The notes under the pieces were generated by a model. It searched no databases. It was given only the letters and a program-made list of their open reading frames with translations, and was not told where the DNA came from. From positions 1 through 64,000 of the forward strand of contig NZ_PDJV01000004.1 of assembly GCF_004116465.1 (NCBI RefSeq): DNA of 64,000 bases, given 5' to 3'. Position 1 is the first letter of the stretch, and each line of letters opens with the position of its first letter. Both the position numbers and the translations under genes were made by a program. Below are positions 34,756-44,149 of the stretch, piece by piece. Source of the stretch: Arcobacter sp. F2176. GTDB taxonomy: Bacteria; Campylobacterota; Campylobacteria; Campylobacterales; Arcobacteraceae.

Positions 34756-37718
34756 TGGTAAATGCTGAGCTTAATGACCTTTTACAAGATAAAAAAGAAC
34801 TTCTAACAATAACTTATTTTAAACTTCAAAAAAAGTTTGAAGAAAAATATGGATCAAATACTGTAGTTCTTATGGAAATAGGAACCTTTTTTGAAGTTTA
34901 TGAAGTAAATAATGAAGAAGAACAAATAGGTAAAGCAAAAGAGATTGCTGAGCTTTTAAATATACAATTGACAAGAAAAAACAAGGCAATTTTAGAAAAC
35001 TCTAAAGAGAATCCAATTATGGCAGGAGTTCCTGCAATTTCATTAGAAAAACATCTTGCTAGAATAATTGGTGAACAAAAGTACACAGTTGTATTAATAA
35101 GACAAAAAGGTCTTCCTCCTAAAGTTAGCAGATATATTGATACAGTTGTAAGTCCTGGGACAAACTTTGATTTTGTAATTGACCAAGACGAAAATAATAT
35201 TACTTCACTTACAATAGATTGTAATAAAGGAATCTTTTCTGTTGGTTATAGTGCCATTGATGTTACAACTGGAAAGTGTTATTACAATGAAGTTCATGGA
35301 ACAAGCGAAGATAAAAATTTTGCCCTTGATGAGTGCTTCAATTATATGAATATGCACAAAACAAATGAGGTAGTTATCTCCTTTTGTGATAAAGCAATAA
35401 ATCAAAAAGAGATAATAGAATATCTTGAATTATCTCATAAAACTTTTCATATAAGTTCATTTAGACCAAAAATTGTTTATCAAAATGAGTTATTTAAAAA
35501 TGTATTCAACATAGAATCACTTCTAACCTCAATAGAACATCTTGATATGGAAAGAGTTCCTTTAGCTACTGAATCATTAGCAGTGTTGATTGATTTTGTA
35601 ATTGGGCATGATGCTAAAATTATTCAAAAATTATCTTTCCCTCAAAAGCTAGATATTAGCAGATACATTTATCTTGGAAATAATGCCTTAGAACAATTAA
35701 ATATAATAGAAACTTCTCATAATCCATCTTTAATAAAAATAATAAATAATACTTCAACTGCTATGGGTAAAAGACTTTTAAAAGAGAGACTTACACATCC
35801 TGTAAAAGATGAAAAAGAGTTACTTAGACGATATGCTTTATCAAAAGAGTTATATGATTATCATACTCCAATTGAAAGTGAATTAGCAAATATTTATGAT
35901 ATAGAAAGATTAACTAGAAGAATTAAACTCTCAAGACTTCATCCCTTTGAATTAAATTATTTATATGATTCACTTATTAGTATCAAAGAAGTAGTGGCTT
36001 TTATGGAAAACTATAAGTTTTTTACAGCACCTTGTACATCTGCTGAGTTACAGATGTTTATTGACTCTATTGATTCTACTTTTGATTTATCTATTAGTGG
36101 CAAGTATATGCTAAAAGATGTGGAAGCAAATATGATTTGTGAAGGAATCAATACAAAAATTGATGAGCTTACAAATGAAAATAAAAAATTAGTAGATAAA
36201 TTAGATATTTTAAGAGTGCATATATTAGGATTCTTAAAATCAAATGATCAAAACTTTGTTAGTATTCAAAGACTTGATAAAGAAGGGTTTTATTTAGGAC
36301 TTACAAAAAGCAGATTTAATCTTATGAGAGAAGAACTTTTAAACTCTCATCTGATAATAGATGATGAGCTACTTTTATTTAAAGATTTTAAAATAAAAGT
36401 ACAAACAAATTCTGTAAAAATAACTTGTAAACTAACAGAAGATATTTCAGATAAATATGTTCATAATTTAAGAAAAATTATTGAGTTAAATAAACTTGTT
36501 TTTAAAGAAAAACTTCTGGAATTTGAGAAAAAGTTTGCAGTATTATTGGAAGAGTTAGTTCAATTTATTGCTGAAATTGATTTAACAGTTTCAAATATAA
36601 AAACAGCTAAAAAACATAATTATTCACCTCCAAAAATAGTAAAAACTAAAGATGATGAAAGTTTTATTGAACTTATAGATTTAAGACATCCTATAATTGA
36701 ACATGGAGAAGAGCAGGGTATTTATGTGCCTAATGATATTATTTTAGGAGAACTTAGTCTTGCAAGTGATGAGTACAAAAATAATGTAATCATTAAAAAC
36801 TCAAATCCAATAAATATGTTTAATAACAAAATGCATGGTGTTTTACTTTATGGAATAAATTCAAGTGGAAAATCTTCTCTTATGAAATCAATAGGAATAG
36901 CAGTAATTTTAGCTCAAGCTGGATTTTATGTACCGTGTAAATCAATGAGATTCTCTATTTTTGATGCAGTATTTACAAGAATTTCAGGAGCTGATAATAT
37001 TGCAAAAGGATTATCTTCTTTTGCAGTTGAGATGTTAGAACTTAAAAATATATTTAATAGAGCTACTAAGAATTCACTTGTACTTGGTGATGAGATAAGT
37101 CATAGTACTGAAACTATGAGTGGAGTTAGTATTGTGGCAAGTGCTATATTAAAACTAGCAAAATTAGAATCAATTTTTATGTTTGCTACACACTTACATC
37201 AACTACCTGAACTTCCAGAAATAGAAAAACTAAAAAATATAATATGTCTACACTTATCTGTTATGTATGAAGATAGTGAAGATAAACTTATATTTAATAG
37301 AAAACTTCAATATGGAAGTGGAAGTAGTATGTATGGTTTAGAGTATGCTAAATCACTTCATATGGATAAAGAGTTCCTTAAAATGGCAAATGATATAAGA
37401 AAAAAACTAACAGATGATTATGAACCAATTGAGAGAATTTCACAAAGAAAAACTTCAAAATACAATAAAGACCTTATTGTTTCTACTTGTGTAATATGTG
37501 GAAAAAATGTTGATGATGTACATCACATAAAAGAGCAATCTAGGGCAAATAAAGATGGCTTCATAGGTCATGTAAATGCAAATCACAAATATAATCTAAT
37601 ACCACTATGTAAAGAACATCATAAAATGGTTCATGAAGGCAAAATAAATGTAAATGGATTTATTGCTACTTCAAAAGGTTTGGAATTACATTATACGATG
37701 GTGGATGAAGAAAAATAA
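34755..37718 (+). CDS. MutS7-type mismatch-recognition ATPase with C-terminal HNH nuclease domain
   Basis: A 987-residue protein. The N-terminal MutS domain I has GTFFEVYE, a variant of the canonical mismatch-reading FxE motif; core domain III spans about 290-600; the ATPase has Walker A GINSSGKSS near residues 699-707, then LGDEISHSTE and FATHLHQL. The tail (about 910-975) has CVIC, DVHHIKEQ and LCKEHHKMVHEGK, an HNH nuclease fold. This fused layout is the MutS7 subfamily, described in marine epsilonproteobacteria and octocoral mitochondria. Start is GTG overlapping the preceding stop. Confidence 0.88.
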   Translation: MVNAELNDLLQDKKELLTITYFKLQKKFEEKYGSNTVVLMEIGTFFEVYEVNNEEEQIGKAKEIAELLNIQLTRKNKAILENSKENPIMAGVPAISLEKHLARIIGEQKYTVVLIRQKGLPPKVSRYIDTVVSPGTNFDFVIDQDENNITSLTIDCNKGIFSVGYSAIDVTTGKCYYNEVHGTSEDKNFALDECFNYMNMHKTNEVVISFCDKAINQKEIIEYLELSHKTFHISSFRPKIVYQNELFKNVFNIESLLTSIEHLDMERVPLATESLAVLIDFVIGHDAKIIQKLSFPQKLDISRYIYLGNNALEQLNIIETSHNPSLIKIINNTSTAMGKRLLKERLTHPVKDEKELLRRYALSKELYDYHTPIESELANIYDIERLTRRIKLSRLHPFELNYLYDSLISIKEVVAFMENYKFFTAPCTSAELQMFIDSIDSTFDLSISGKYMLKDVEANMICEGINTKIDELTNENKKLVDKLDILRVHILGFLKSNDQNFVSIQRLDKEGFYLGLTKSRFNLMREELLNSHLIIDDELLLFKDFKIKVQTNSVKITCKLTEDISDKYVHNLRKIIELNKLVFKEKLLEFEKKFAVLLEELVQFIAEIDLTVSNIKTAKKHNYSPPKIVKTKDDESFIELIDLRHPIIEHGEEQGIYVPNDIILGELSLASDEYKNNVIIKNSNPINMFNNKMHGVLLYGINSSGKSSLMKSIGIAVILAQAGFYVPCKSMRFSIFDAVFTRISGADNIAKGLSSFAVEMLELKNIFNRATKNSLVLGDEISHSTETMSGVSIVASAILKLAKLESIFMFATHLHQLPELPEIEKLKNIICLHLSVMYEDSEDKLIFNRKLQYGSGSSMYGLEYAKSLHMDKEFLKMANDIRKKLTDDYEPIERISQRKTSKYNKDLIVSTCVICGKNVDDVHHIKEQSRANKDGFIGHVNANHKYNLIPLCKEHHKMVHEGKINVNGFIATSKGLELHYTMVDEEK

Positions 37719-37742
37719 CATAGACATTATAGTCTATGTTAT
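37715..37742. terminator. Bidirectional terminator between mutS7 and the eut permease
   Basis: A perfect 11-bp stem ATAACATAGAC / GTCTATGTTAT with a 6-nt loop, starting at the mutS stop, followed by a T-rich stretch. The convergent permease ends 12 bp further on, so it may serve both strands. Confidence 0.75.
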
Positions 37743-37753
37743 TTAATTAGATT

Positions 37754-39175
37754 TTAATTTTCACTTAACTCATGAATTAAGTCAGCTTCCGCAGCTTCAA
37801 GCATAGCAAACTCTTCTTCAGCCGTTTTTGCAACTAAATGGTTTTTACTATAGAAGAAGTAATATAAAGCACCAATTGCATATAAAACAAGAGTATAATT
37901 AAATGCTCTTGGGTCAAAAGCATAAACACCTGTTAGGGCAATGATTGATAATATAAAAGCAATACCAGAAGTTAGAACTCCACCAGGAGTTTTATAAGGT
38001 CTTGGCATATCTGGATTTTTAACTCTTAATAAGATATGACTAAATGCCATTAGTGCATATGAAATCGTAGCCCCTACAACTGCCATAGCTAACATTAAAT
38101 CACCCTCACCAGTTAGTGAAGCTAAGAATCCTAAAACACCTGGAACAATTAAAGCCCAAGTAGGAGTTTTCTTTTTGCTTGTTAAAGATAAAAATTGTGG
38201 TAGGTAACCAGCTCTTGATAAGGCAAATACTAATCTACTATATCCGTAAATGATAGAGAAAAATGATGCAATTAAACCAGCTAATCCTAATACATTAACA
38301 ATAGTTGCTAAAGTAGTATTCCCATTTACATTTAAAGCATCTACTAATGGAACAGCACTTTTACCCATTGCATCAGCACCTGCAACACCTGCAAGTAAAA
38401 ATACAACTAAAACTGCAGAGATAAGTAGAAAAATCATAGCTGCAATAATACCTTTTGGTACATCTTTTTCAGGATTTTTTGCTTCTTCAGCAGCTAATGG
38501 TACACCTTCAACTGCTAGGAATAACCACATACCAAATGGCAATGCAGCCCAAACACCATGCCAACCAAATGGTAAAAAGCTAGTAGCTCCAGCAACATCA
38601 GCAGAAGCTTTAATATCAAATAGATTTGACACATCAAAATTACCAATTAAAGCAAGAGCAGTAGCAATAATAGCAAATACAGCTAAAGCACTAATTACCA
38701 TCATAGTTTTTAAAGCTTCCCCTGCACCAAATAAGTGAATTGCAATAAATACTGCATAAAATAGTGCATAAACTAATGGTCCATTAATACCGAGTAAAGC
38801 CTCAACAGCAGAACCAATAAAAATAACAATAGCAGCAGGTGCAATAGCATACTCTATTAAAATAGCAAGTCCAGTTAAATATCCACCAGCTGGTCCCATA
38901 ACCTGTCTTGCAAAGCTATATCCACCACCAGCAGCTGGTATTGCAGCTGACATTTCAGCTAATGCTAAAACTAAACAAAAATACATTACAGCCATTAAAG
39001 CAGCAGCAATGGCAAATCCACCCCAACCAGCTTCTGCAATACCAAAGTTCCATCCAGCAAAATCACCTGAAATAACATATGAAATACCAAGTCCAGCAAG
39101 TAACATCCAACCAGCTGTTCCCCTTTTTAACTGTCTTTTTGCAAGATAGTCTTGATCAATTTTAGTTTTTCCCAT
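37754..39175 (-). CDS. eat: Ethanolamine permease (APC superfamily)
   Basis: A 473-residue membrane protein with about 12 transmembrane helices and the APC consensus near the N-terminus (GDFAGWNFG, AAGGGYSFARQVMGPAGGYLTG in part). It lies 12 bp after eutC, which strongly suggests import of ethanolamine. The family (TIGR00908) fits. An ordinary amino-acid exchanger is the alternative. Confidence 0.87.
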   Translation of the reverse strand: MGKTKIDQDYLAKRQLKRGTAGWMLLAGLGISYVISGDFAGWNFGIAEAGWGGFAIAAALMAVMYFCLVLALAEMSAAIPAAGGGYSFARQVMGPAGGYLTGLAILIEYAIAPAAIVIFIGSAVEALLGINGPLVYALFYAVFIAIHLFGAGEALKTMMVISALAVFAIIATALALIGNFDVSNLFDIKASADVAGATSFLPFGWHGVWAALPFGMWLFLAVEGVPLAAEEAKNPEKDVPKGIIAAMIFLLISAVLVVFLLAGVAGADAMGKSAVPLVDALNVNGNTTLATIVNVLGLAGLIASFFSIIYGYSRLVFALSRAGYLPQFLSLTSKKKTPTWALIVPGVLGFLASLTGEGDLMLAMAVVGATISYALMAFSHILLRVKNPDMPRPYKTPGGVLTSGIAFILSIIALTGVYAFDPRAFNYTLVLYAIGALYYFFYSKNHLVAKTAEEEFAMLEAAEADLIHELSEN

Positions 39176-39187
39176 TTCTCTTATCCT

Positions 39188-40078
39188 TTAGTTTAGAAGA
39201 AAGTTTTCTTCACTGTTAGTTAGTTCGATTTCATCATTTGTCGTTCTATCTTTTAAATTTACTCCTGATAATTCCAATCTTCGAGATTCTTTTAATAGAT
39301 AAATTGTTTTTTTTACAGCCTCGGCATAAGATAATCCATCTAACCGAACATTTGAGATACAATTTCTACTTGCATCTGTAAGGCCAACCTGTGCGTCCCA
39401 GGTAAGATATAAACCAAGACTATCAGGGGAGCTTAACCCTGGTCTTTCTCCAATTAATACTAAGGTTGCTTTTGCATTTAATAACATGCCAACTTCATCG
39501 CCAATAGCTACTCTTCCTTGTTGAACAACTGTAAAAGGGGCTATGCTCCATTCTTGTTTATCTTGTGATAGTGCTTGGCATAATTTATCTATAAAATTAA
39601 TGGCATTTTCTTTTATTGCCAAAGATGAAAGCCCATCTACAATTACAATTGCTAAATCATAAGGTCTAGTTTCAACTGAAACTGTATCTTTTAATATGTT
39701 ATGTGATTTTTGATTTAGTTTTCTTCCTAAATCAGGTCTTTGCAGATATTCAATTCTATCTTTTGCTTCAGAGTGTAGAAGAATAGCTTTATGTCCTTTT
39801 TGTAAGAGCTCCTTATTAGTTCTATTTGAAGTTACAATATTTACATTAAATGAGGTATTATTTATTTGTTCAAAAATATAATCTACATCTAGGGGTAAAT
39901 GAACAGCATCTTGTGCTTGGGCATGTGCTAATTGAAACTCTAGTAAGTGAGAAGTAGGAAGACTAACTCCACTTCTTCCTAATCCAATTCTTGCATCTGT
40001 ATACTCTCTTAGGACTGACCATGGATTTTTTATAACATTTGATTTATTTGATGTTTCATTTATGATTTTATTTTCCAT
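39188..40078 (-). CDS. eutC: Ethanolamine ammonia-lyase small subunit
   Basis: A 296-residue EutC. YTDARIGLGRSGVSLPTSHLL, here read as TDARIGLGRSGVSLPT, and IGERPGLSSPDSLGLY are signature sequences of the cobalamin-binding light chain. With EutB it converts ethanolamine to acetaldehyde and ammonia using adenosylcobalamin. I start at the ATG at 40078, 6 nt after GGAG that lies within the eutB end; the TTG at 40090 gives a longer overlap. Confidence 0.93.
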   Translation of the reverse strand: MENKIINETSNKSNVIKNPWSVLREYTDARIGLGRSGVSLPTSHLLEFQLAHAQAQDAVHLPLDVDYIFEQINNTSFNVNIVTSNRTNKELLQKGHKAILLHSEAKDRIEYLQRPDLGRKLNQKSHNILKDTVSVETRPYDLAIVIVDGLSSLAIKENAINFIDKLCQALSQDKQEWSIAPFTVVQQGRVAIGDEVGMLLNAKATLVLIGERPGLSSPDSLGLYLTWDAQVGLTDASRNCISNVRLDGLSYAEAVKKTIYLLKESRRLELSGVNLKDRTTNDEIELTNSEENFLLN

Positions 40079-40079
40079 A

Positions 40080-41480
40080 TTAAGCTCCAATTACTTTTTT
40101 AAGTGATTTTGAAAAGCCAGAAGGGATATCATCATTTAAAGAGAATGTATCTGTATTTGTAAATATTTCCATCTTTTTTAACCATGCTTCAAATTCAGGA
40201 GCAGGATGCAAGTCTAAAACTCTTCTTGCATAAAGGGCATCATGGAAAGAGGTTGTTTGATAATTAAGCATGATATCATCAGAACCTGGAATTCCCATAA
40301 TAAAATTACATCCAGCAACTCCAAGTAGAGTTAATAAGTTGTCCATATCATTTTGATCTGCATCTGCATGGTTTGTATAACAAATATCACAACCCATTGG
40401 AAGTCCTAATAGTTTCCCACAAAAGTGATCTTCTAATCCTGCCCTTGTAATTTCTTTTCCATCAAATAAATATTCAGGTCCAATAAAACCAACAACAGTA
40501 TTTACTAATAATGGGTCAAACTTTTTAGCAACAGCATAAGCTCTTGCTTCACAAGTTTGTTGGTCAACTCCAAAGTTTGCATTTGCTGATAGGGAACTTC
40601 CTTGTCCTGTCTCAAAATACATAACATTATTTCCAACGGTTCCTCTATTTAAAGAGAGTGCTGCTTCTCTTGCTTCTTTTAAAATAGATAAATTAACCCC
40701 AAAGCTTGTATTTGTACCTTCCGTTCCTCCAATAGATTGGAAAACCAAATCAACTGGTGCCTTTTTTTCAATAGCTTCAATAGTATTTGTAACATGGGTT
40801 AAAACGCATGATTGAGTAGGAATCTCATATTTTGTAATTATTTCATCCATTATTTTTAGAAGTTTTATAGTTTGTTCAACATTATCAGTTGCTGGATTAA
40901 TACCAATTACTGCATCCCCATTTCCATATAATAATCCATCTAAAATACTTGCCGTTATTCCTCTAACATCATCTGTTGGATGATTTGGTTGTAATCTTGT
41001 TGAAAGATGATTTTTTAGTCCAATTGTATCTCTAAATGCAGTTTTTACAGGACATTTTTTTGCTACTAATATTAAATCTTGATTTCTCATTATTTTGCTT
41101 ACTGCTGCTACCATTTCAGGTGTCATACCAGCTCTTGCTTGTTTTATTAATTCAGGTGTTGTATTATCACTTAAGAGCCAATCTCTAAAGTCCCCAACGC
41201 TTAGATGAGAGATGATTTTAAAAGCTTCACTATCATGGTCATCTATAATAAGTCTAGTGATTTCATCTTTTTCATATGAGATAAGATGCTCTTCTAAAAA
41301 AGTTTTTAGACGTACTTCAGCTAATCTCATTTGAGCTATTACTCTCTCTTGTGATGAATTTGCAGCAACTCCTGCTAAAACATCCCCTGATCTTTTGGGT
41401 GTGGCTTTTGCCATTAAATCAGCTAAGTTTTTAAAGGTATAAGTTTTTTGTCCAAGTATATGTTTATATGTATTTTTCAT
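40080..41480 (-). CDS. eutB: Ethanolamine ammonia-lyase large subunit
   Basis: A 466-residue EutB. DVLAGVAANS, QSIGGTEGTN, YFETGQGSSLSANAN and CYTNHADADQND match the TIM-barrel catalytic subunit. Start at the ATG at 41480, with AGGA (complement of 41487-41490) 6 nt upstream. First gene of a three-gene leftward operon eutB-eutC-permease. No shell protein, aldehyde dehydrogenase or EutR gene is present nearby. Confidence 0.95.
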   Translation of the reverse strand: MKNTYKHILGQKTYTFKNLADLMAKATPKRSGDVLAGVAANSSQERVIAQMRLAEVRLKTFLEEHLISYEKDEITRLIIDDHDSEAFKIISHLSVGDFRDWLLSDNTTPELIKQARAGMTPEMVAAVSKIMRNQDLILVAKKCPVKTAFRDTIGLKNHLSTRLQPNHPTDDVRGITASILDGLLYGNGDAVIGINPATDNVEQTIKLLKIMDEIITKYEIPTQSCVLTHVTNTIEAIEKKAPVDLVFQSIGGTEGTNTSFGVNLSILKEAREAALSLNRGTVGNNVMYFETGQGSSLSANANFGVDQQTCEARAYAVAKKFDPLLVNTVVGFIGPEYLFDGKEITRAGLEDHFCGKLLGLPMGCDICYTNHADADQNDMDNLLTLLGVAGCNFIMGIPGSDDIMLNYQTTSFHDALYARRVLDLHPAPEFEAWLKKMEIFTNTDTFSLNDDIPSGFSKSLKKVIGA

Positions 41481-41678
41481 AGTCAATCCTAATGTAAAAT
41501 ATCAAAGAATTTTGGTTATTAATTTCTTTAGAATAATTTTACAGTAGAATTGTAGCTTGAATGTAGGTGTAAAGATATCTATAAATGTATAAAAAATATA
41601 CAGATTTTATATAATTAAAATAATTAATAAAGTTGATTGTTTTTGGAAGATTATTTAATAATATTAAAATAAAAGGAT

Positions 41679-41709
41679 GATAAAGACAATTTTAATAATT
41701 GTCTTTATC
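41679..41709 (-). terminator. Terminator-like hairpin at the end of the diguanylate cyclase gene
   Basis: A perfect 13-bp inverted repeat GATAAAGACAATT / AATTGTCTTTATC with a 5-nt loop, overlapping the last codons and stop of the cyclase gene. Downstream on the minus strand is ATCCTTTTATTTT. It separates the cyclase gene from eutB. Confidence 0.65.
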
Positions 41710-43548
41710 TTTATTTATGAGAAGGTCTTTTGTAAATCTTATGACTTTATTTCTACCTGTCTCTTTTGCTTTATATAAACATAAATCAGCAAATTTGATA
41801 CATTTCCACATCTGATCAGTATCACTAGGTAAGAAAGAATAACCAATACTTACAGTTTTACTAAATGATTCATTATTAAAAGTATATACTAATTTTGAAA
41901 ATTCACTATTTATTCTTGTAGCTAGATCTTTTGCACTCTCTTCAGTTGGGTTTTCCATAATTATTAGGAATTCTTCCCCTCCAAATCTAATAATGAAATC
42001 ATTATCAGAAATTTCTGCTTTCATTGTTTTTGAAAGTTTTTGTAAAATGGTATCACCTGCATCATGTCCATAAGTATCATTAACCATTTTAAAATAATCA
42101 ATATCTAAGAACATAACAGCATAAGTTGAACCAAGAGTTAATTCTTGAGGCATTTTTTTCTCTATAAACTCATCTAAATATTTTCTATTATAAAGTCCTG
42201 TCAATCCATCAACAAGATTTCGCTCTCTTAAAACATCCATTAGAATTTTACTTTCTAAAATAGGTTTTGTCTCTTCTAAATATTTTTTAATAATTCCTAT
42301 TTTGTATTTAGTCTCTTCTAAATGGTTTTTACTATCACACAGAACATGAACAGTTATACTTTTGTGTTTATTTATTGTAAATGGAATACAAATATAATCT
42401 GAACAATCATCACAAGTAGCAATTCTACAAATTTCTGGGAAGTTTTCTGATAAAACTACTGTATCTGTTCGCTCCGCTCTACATTGCTCTTTTATATTTT
42501 TAAGTAGACTACAACATGGTCTTGTATTTTCTGTAGAGAATATTACTTTTCTGTTATCTCTTTTTAAATCATTTTCATAAATACAAAAGCTTTCTATTTT
42601 TAACTTATCTTTAAAAACTTGTACTAATCTATAATAAATATCATCTTTAGTTAAATCAGTTTCTATAGTTTTTTTATAGTTATATATTTCTGTAATATCT
42701 TCTATTATCTTTTGTGCAGTTAAAAGTTTGTCACTACTTGTACTACTAGCTCTATTATGCACAAATGATGTTAAGTTTTTCTCAATACCCGTTAGTACGG
42801 TTTCAAGTTTTTCAATGATTTCATTTAGCCATTGAAAGGCTTCTTTATCTTCTTTTAGAACACCTTCTTTTGCTCTAACTGAATAGTCACCTTCATGTAC
42901 TTTTTTTAACACTTCTGTAATTGAATCAAATGATGAAGTATAAGGTTTGATTTTTCTACTTATATAAATAAGTATAAGTATTAAAAATACTGTAATAATT
43001 GCAATTATATTTAACAATACAGTAATACTTGAAATTCTATCATCTTGAATATCAAATTCTAAAGATATAGCACCTAAAACCTCTCCTTCTTTTGCATTAT
43101 GACAGCTTAAGCAATTTGGTTTATCAACTGATGAAGCAGTATAAGGAATAGTGATTCTTAAAGTAGCACTTTTTAAAGACTCACTAGGAAGAGTAATTAC
43201 TTTTCCTGTTCTTAAAACTTTTTCATCAATCGCATCTTTTGGTTTTTCATTTCTATTTGCAGATTTACCAAATTGTTTTGAAACATTATCTCCTCTTATT
43301 ATCCATAAATCTTTTATCTCTTTTATTTGACTAATGCTAGTTAAAAAAGTTTCTCTTTTATCCATTGTTCCATTAATCATATGGGAAGTTAATGTCTCTT
43401 TTACAATGTCTGCAGCTAAATAAGCTCTTTTTATAGCTCCGTTATATCCACTTTCTCTTGAACCAATTGCAACTAATGCTACGATTACTATAGTTAATAA
43501 AGTAACCATTGAAAAGATTATTATCGTAATTTTTTTATTTGAATCCAT
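41692..43548 (-). CDS. Membrane diguanylate cyclase with periplasmic c-type haem sensor
   Basis: A 618-residue protein. Transmembrane helix 1 at about 7-29; periplasmic domain of the DUF3365/Tll0287 type with a CxxCH haem motif (NCLSCHNAKEG near residue 146); transmembrane helix 2 at about 176-198; HAMP-like linker; a GAF-like cysteine-containing region; then a GGDEF domain at about 445-605 with RFGGEEFLIIME. It should make cyclic di-GMP in response to a redox or gas signal at the haem. A CxxCH motif in a cyclase input domain is unusual enough to note. Confidence 0.85.
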   Translation of the reverse strand: MDSNKKITIIIFSMVTLLTIVIVALVAIGSRESGYNGAIKRAYLAADIVKETLTSHMINGTMDKRETFLTSISQIKEIKDLWIIRGDNVSKQFGKSANRNEKPKDAIDEKVLRTGKVITLPSESLKSATLRITIPYTASSVDKPNCLSCHNAKEGEVLGAISLEFDIQDDRISSITVLLNIIAIITVFLILILIYISRKIKPYTSSFDSITEVLKKVHEGDYSVRAKEGVLKEDKEAFQWLNEIIEKLETVLTGIEKNLTSFVHNRASSTSSDKLLTAQKIIEDITEIYNYKKTIETDLTKDDIYYRLVQVFKDKLKIESFCIYENDLKRDNRKVIFSTENTRPCCSLLKNIKEQCRAERTDTVVLSENFPEICRIATCDDCSDYICIPFTINKHKSITVHVLCDSKNHLEETKYKIGIIKKYLEETKPILESKILMDVLRERNLVDGLTGLYNRKYLDEFIEKKMPQELTLGSTYAVMFLDIDYFKMVNDTYGHDAGDTILQKLSKTMKAEISDNDFIIRFGGEEFLIIMENPTEESAKDLATRINSEFSKLVYTFNNESFSKTVSIGYSFLPSDTDQMWKCIKFADLCLYKAKETGRNKVIRFTKDLLINKDKDNY

Positions 43549-43739
43549 CTTTTAACCTAAATTAGAGTTTAAATAATTTTATCATAATTAGAATTTAATT
43601 TTAATATAACTATTTGTAATTTTAGAAAAAAATTGTTATTTTATGTTGATTTAATATAAATTATTTATAATTAAAGCAAAAGTAAGAAGTAGTTTTAAGT
43701 ATATTCTTAATATAATTTATTTTTAGTTAAAGGAAAATA

Positions 43740-44126
43740 ATGAATTTAAGAGTTTTGGTTGTAGATGATAGCTCAACTATGAGAAGAATCATTGTTAATG
43801 TTTTAACACAACTAGGCATCTCTACTGATTATATTCATGAAGCAGAAGATGGATTAGTTGCCTTAGGAAAAGTAAAAACAAATAGCTATGATGTGATTTT
43901 AACAGATTGGAATATGCCAAGGATGAATGGATTACAGTTTGTTCAAAATGTTAGAAAATTACCTAAATACGCACATACACCAATTTTAATGATAACAACT
44001 GAAGGTGGGAAAACAGAAGTTATAGAAGCTTTAAAAAGTGGAGTTAATAATTATATAGTAAAACCATTTAACGCAGATACACTAAAATCAAAATTAGAAC
44101 CTATATTAAATAAAAGTAAGAAATAA
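43740..44126 (+). CDS. cheY: Chemotaxis response regulator CheY
   Basis: A 128-residue CheY. VVDDSSTMRRIIVNVL, VILTDWNMPRMNGLQFV with the phospho-Asp, MITTEGGKTEVIEAL and NNYIVKPFNADTL are nearly textbook. It carries the signal from CheA to the flagellar switch. AAAGGA lies 6 nt upstream of ATG; no chemotaxis kinase is near. Confidence 0.95.
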   Translation: MNLRVLVVDDSSTMRRIIVNVLTQLGISTDYIHEAEDGLVALGKVKTNSYDVILTDWNMPRMNGLQFVQNVRKLPKYAHTPILMITTEGGKTEVIEALKSGVNNYIVKPFNADTLKSKLEPILNKSKK

Positions 44127-44149
44127 AACTTATTAAATTTTAATTGTAA

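Noticed and set aside
38250-38738. 162-codon frame opposite the ethanolamine permease gene
   Set aside because: Antisense shadow of a membrane protein gene; no ribosome site and no domain.
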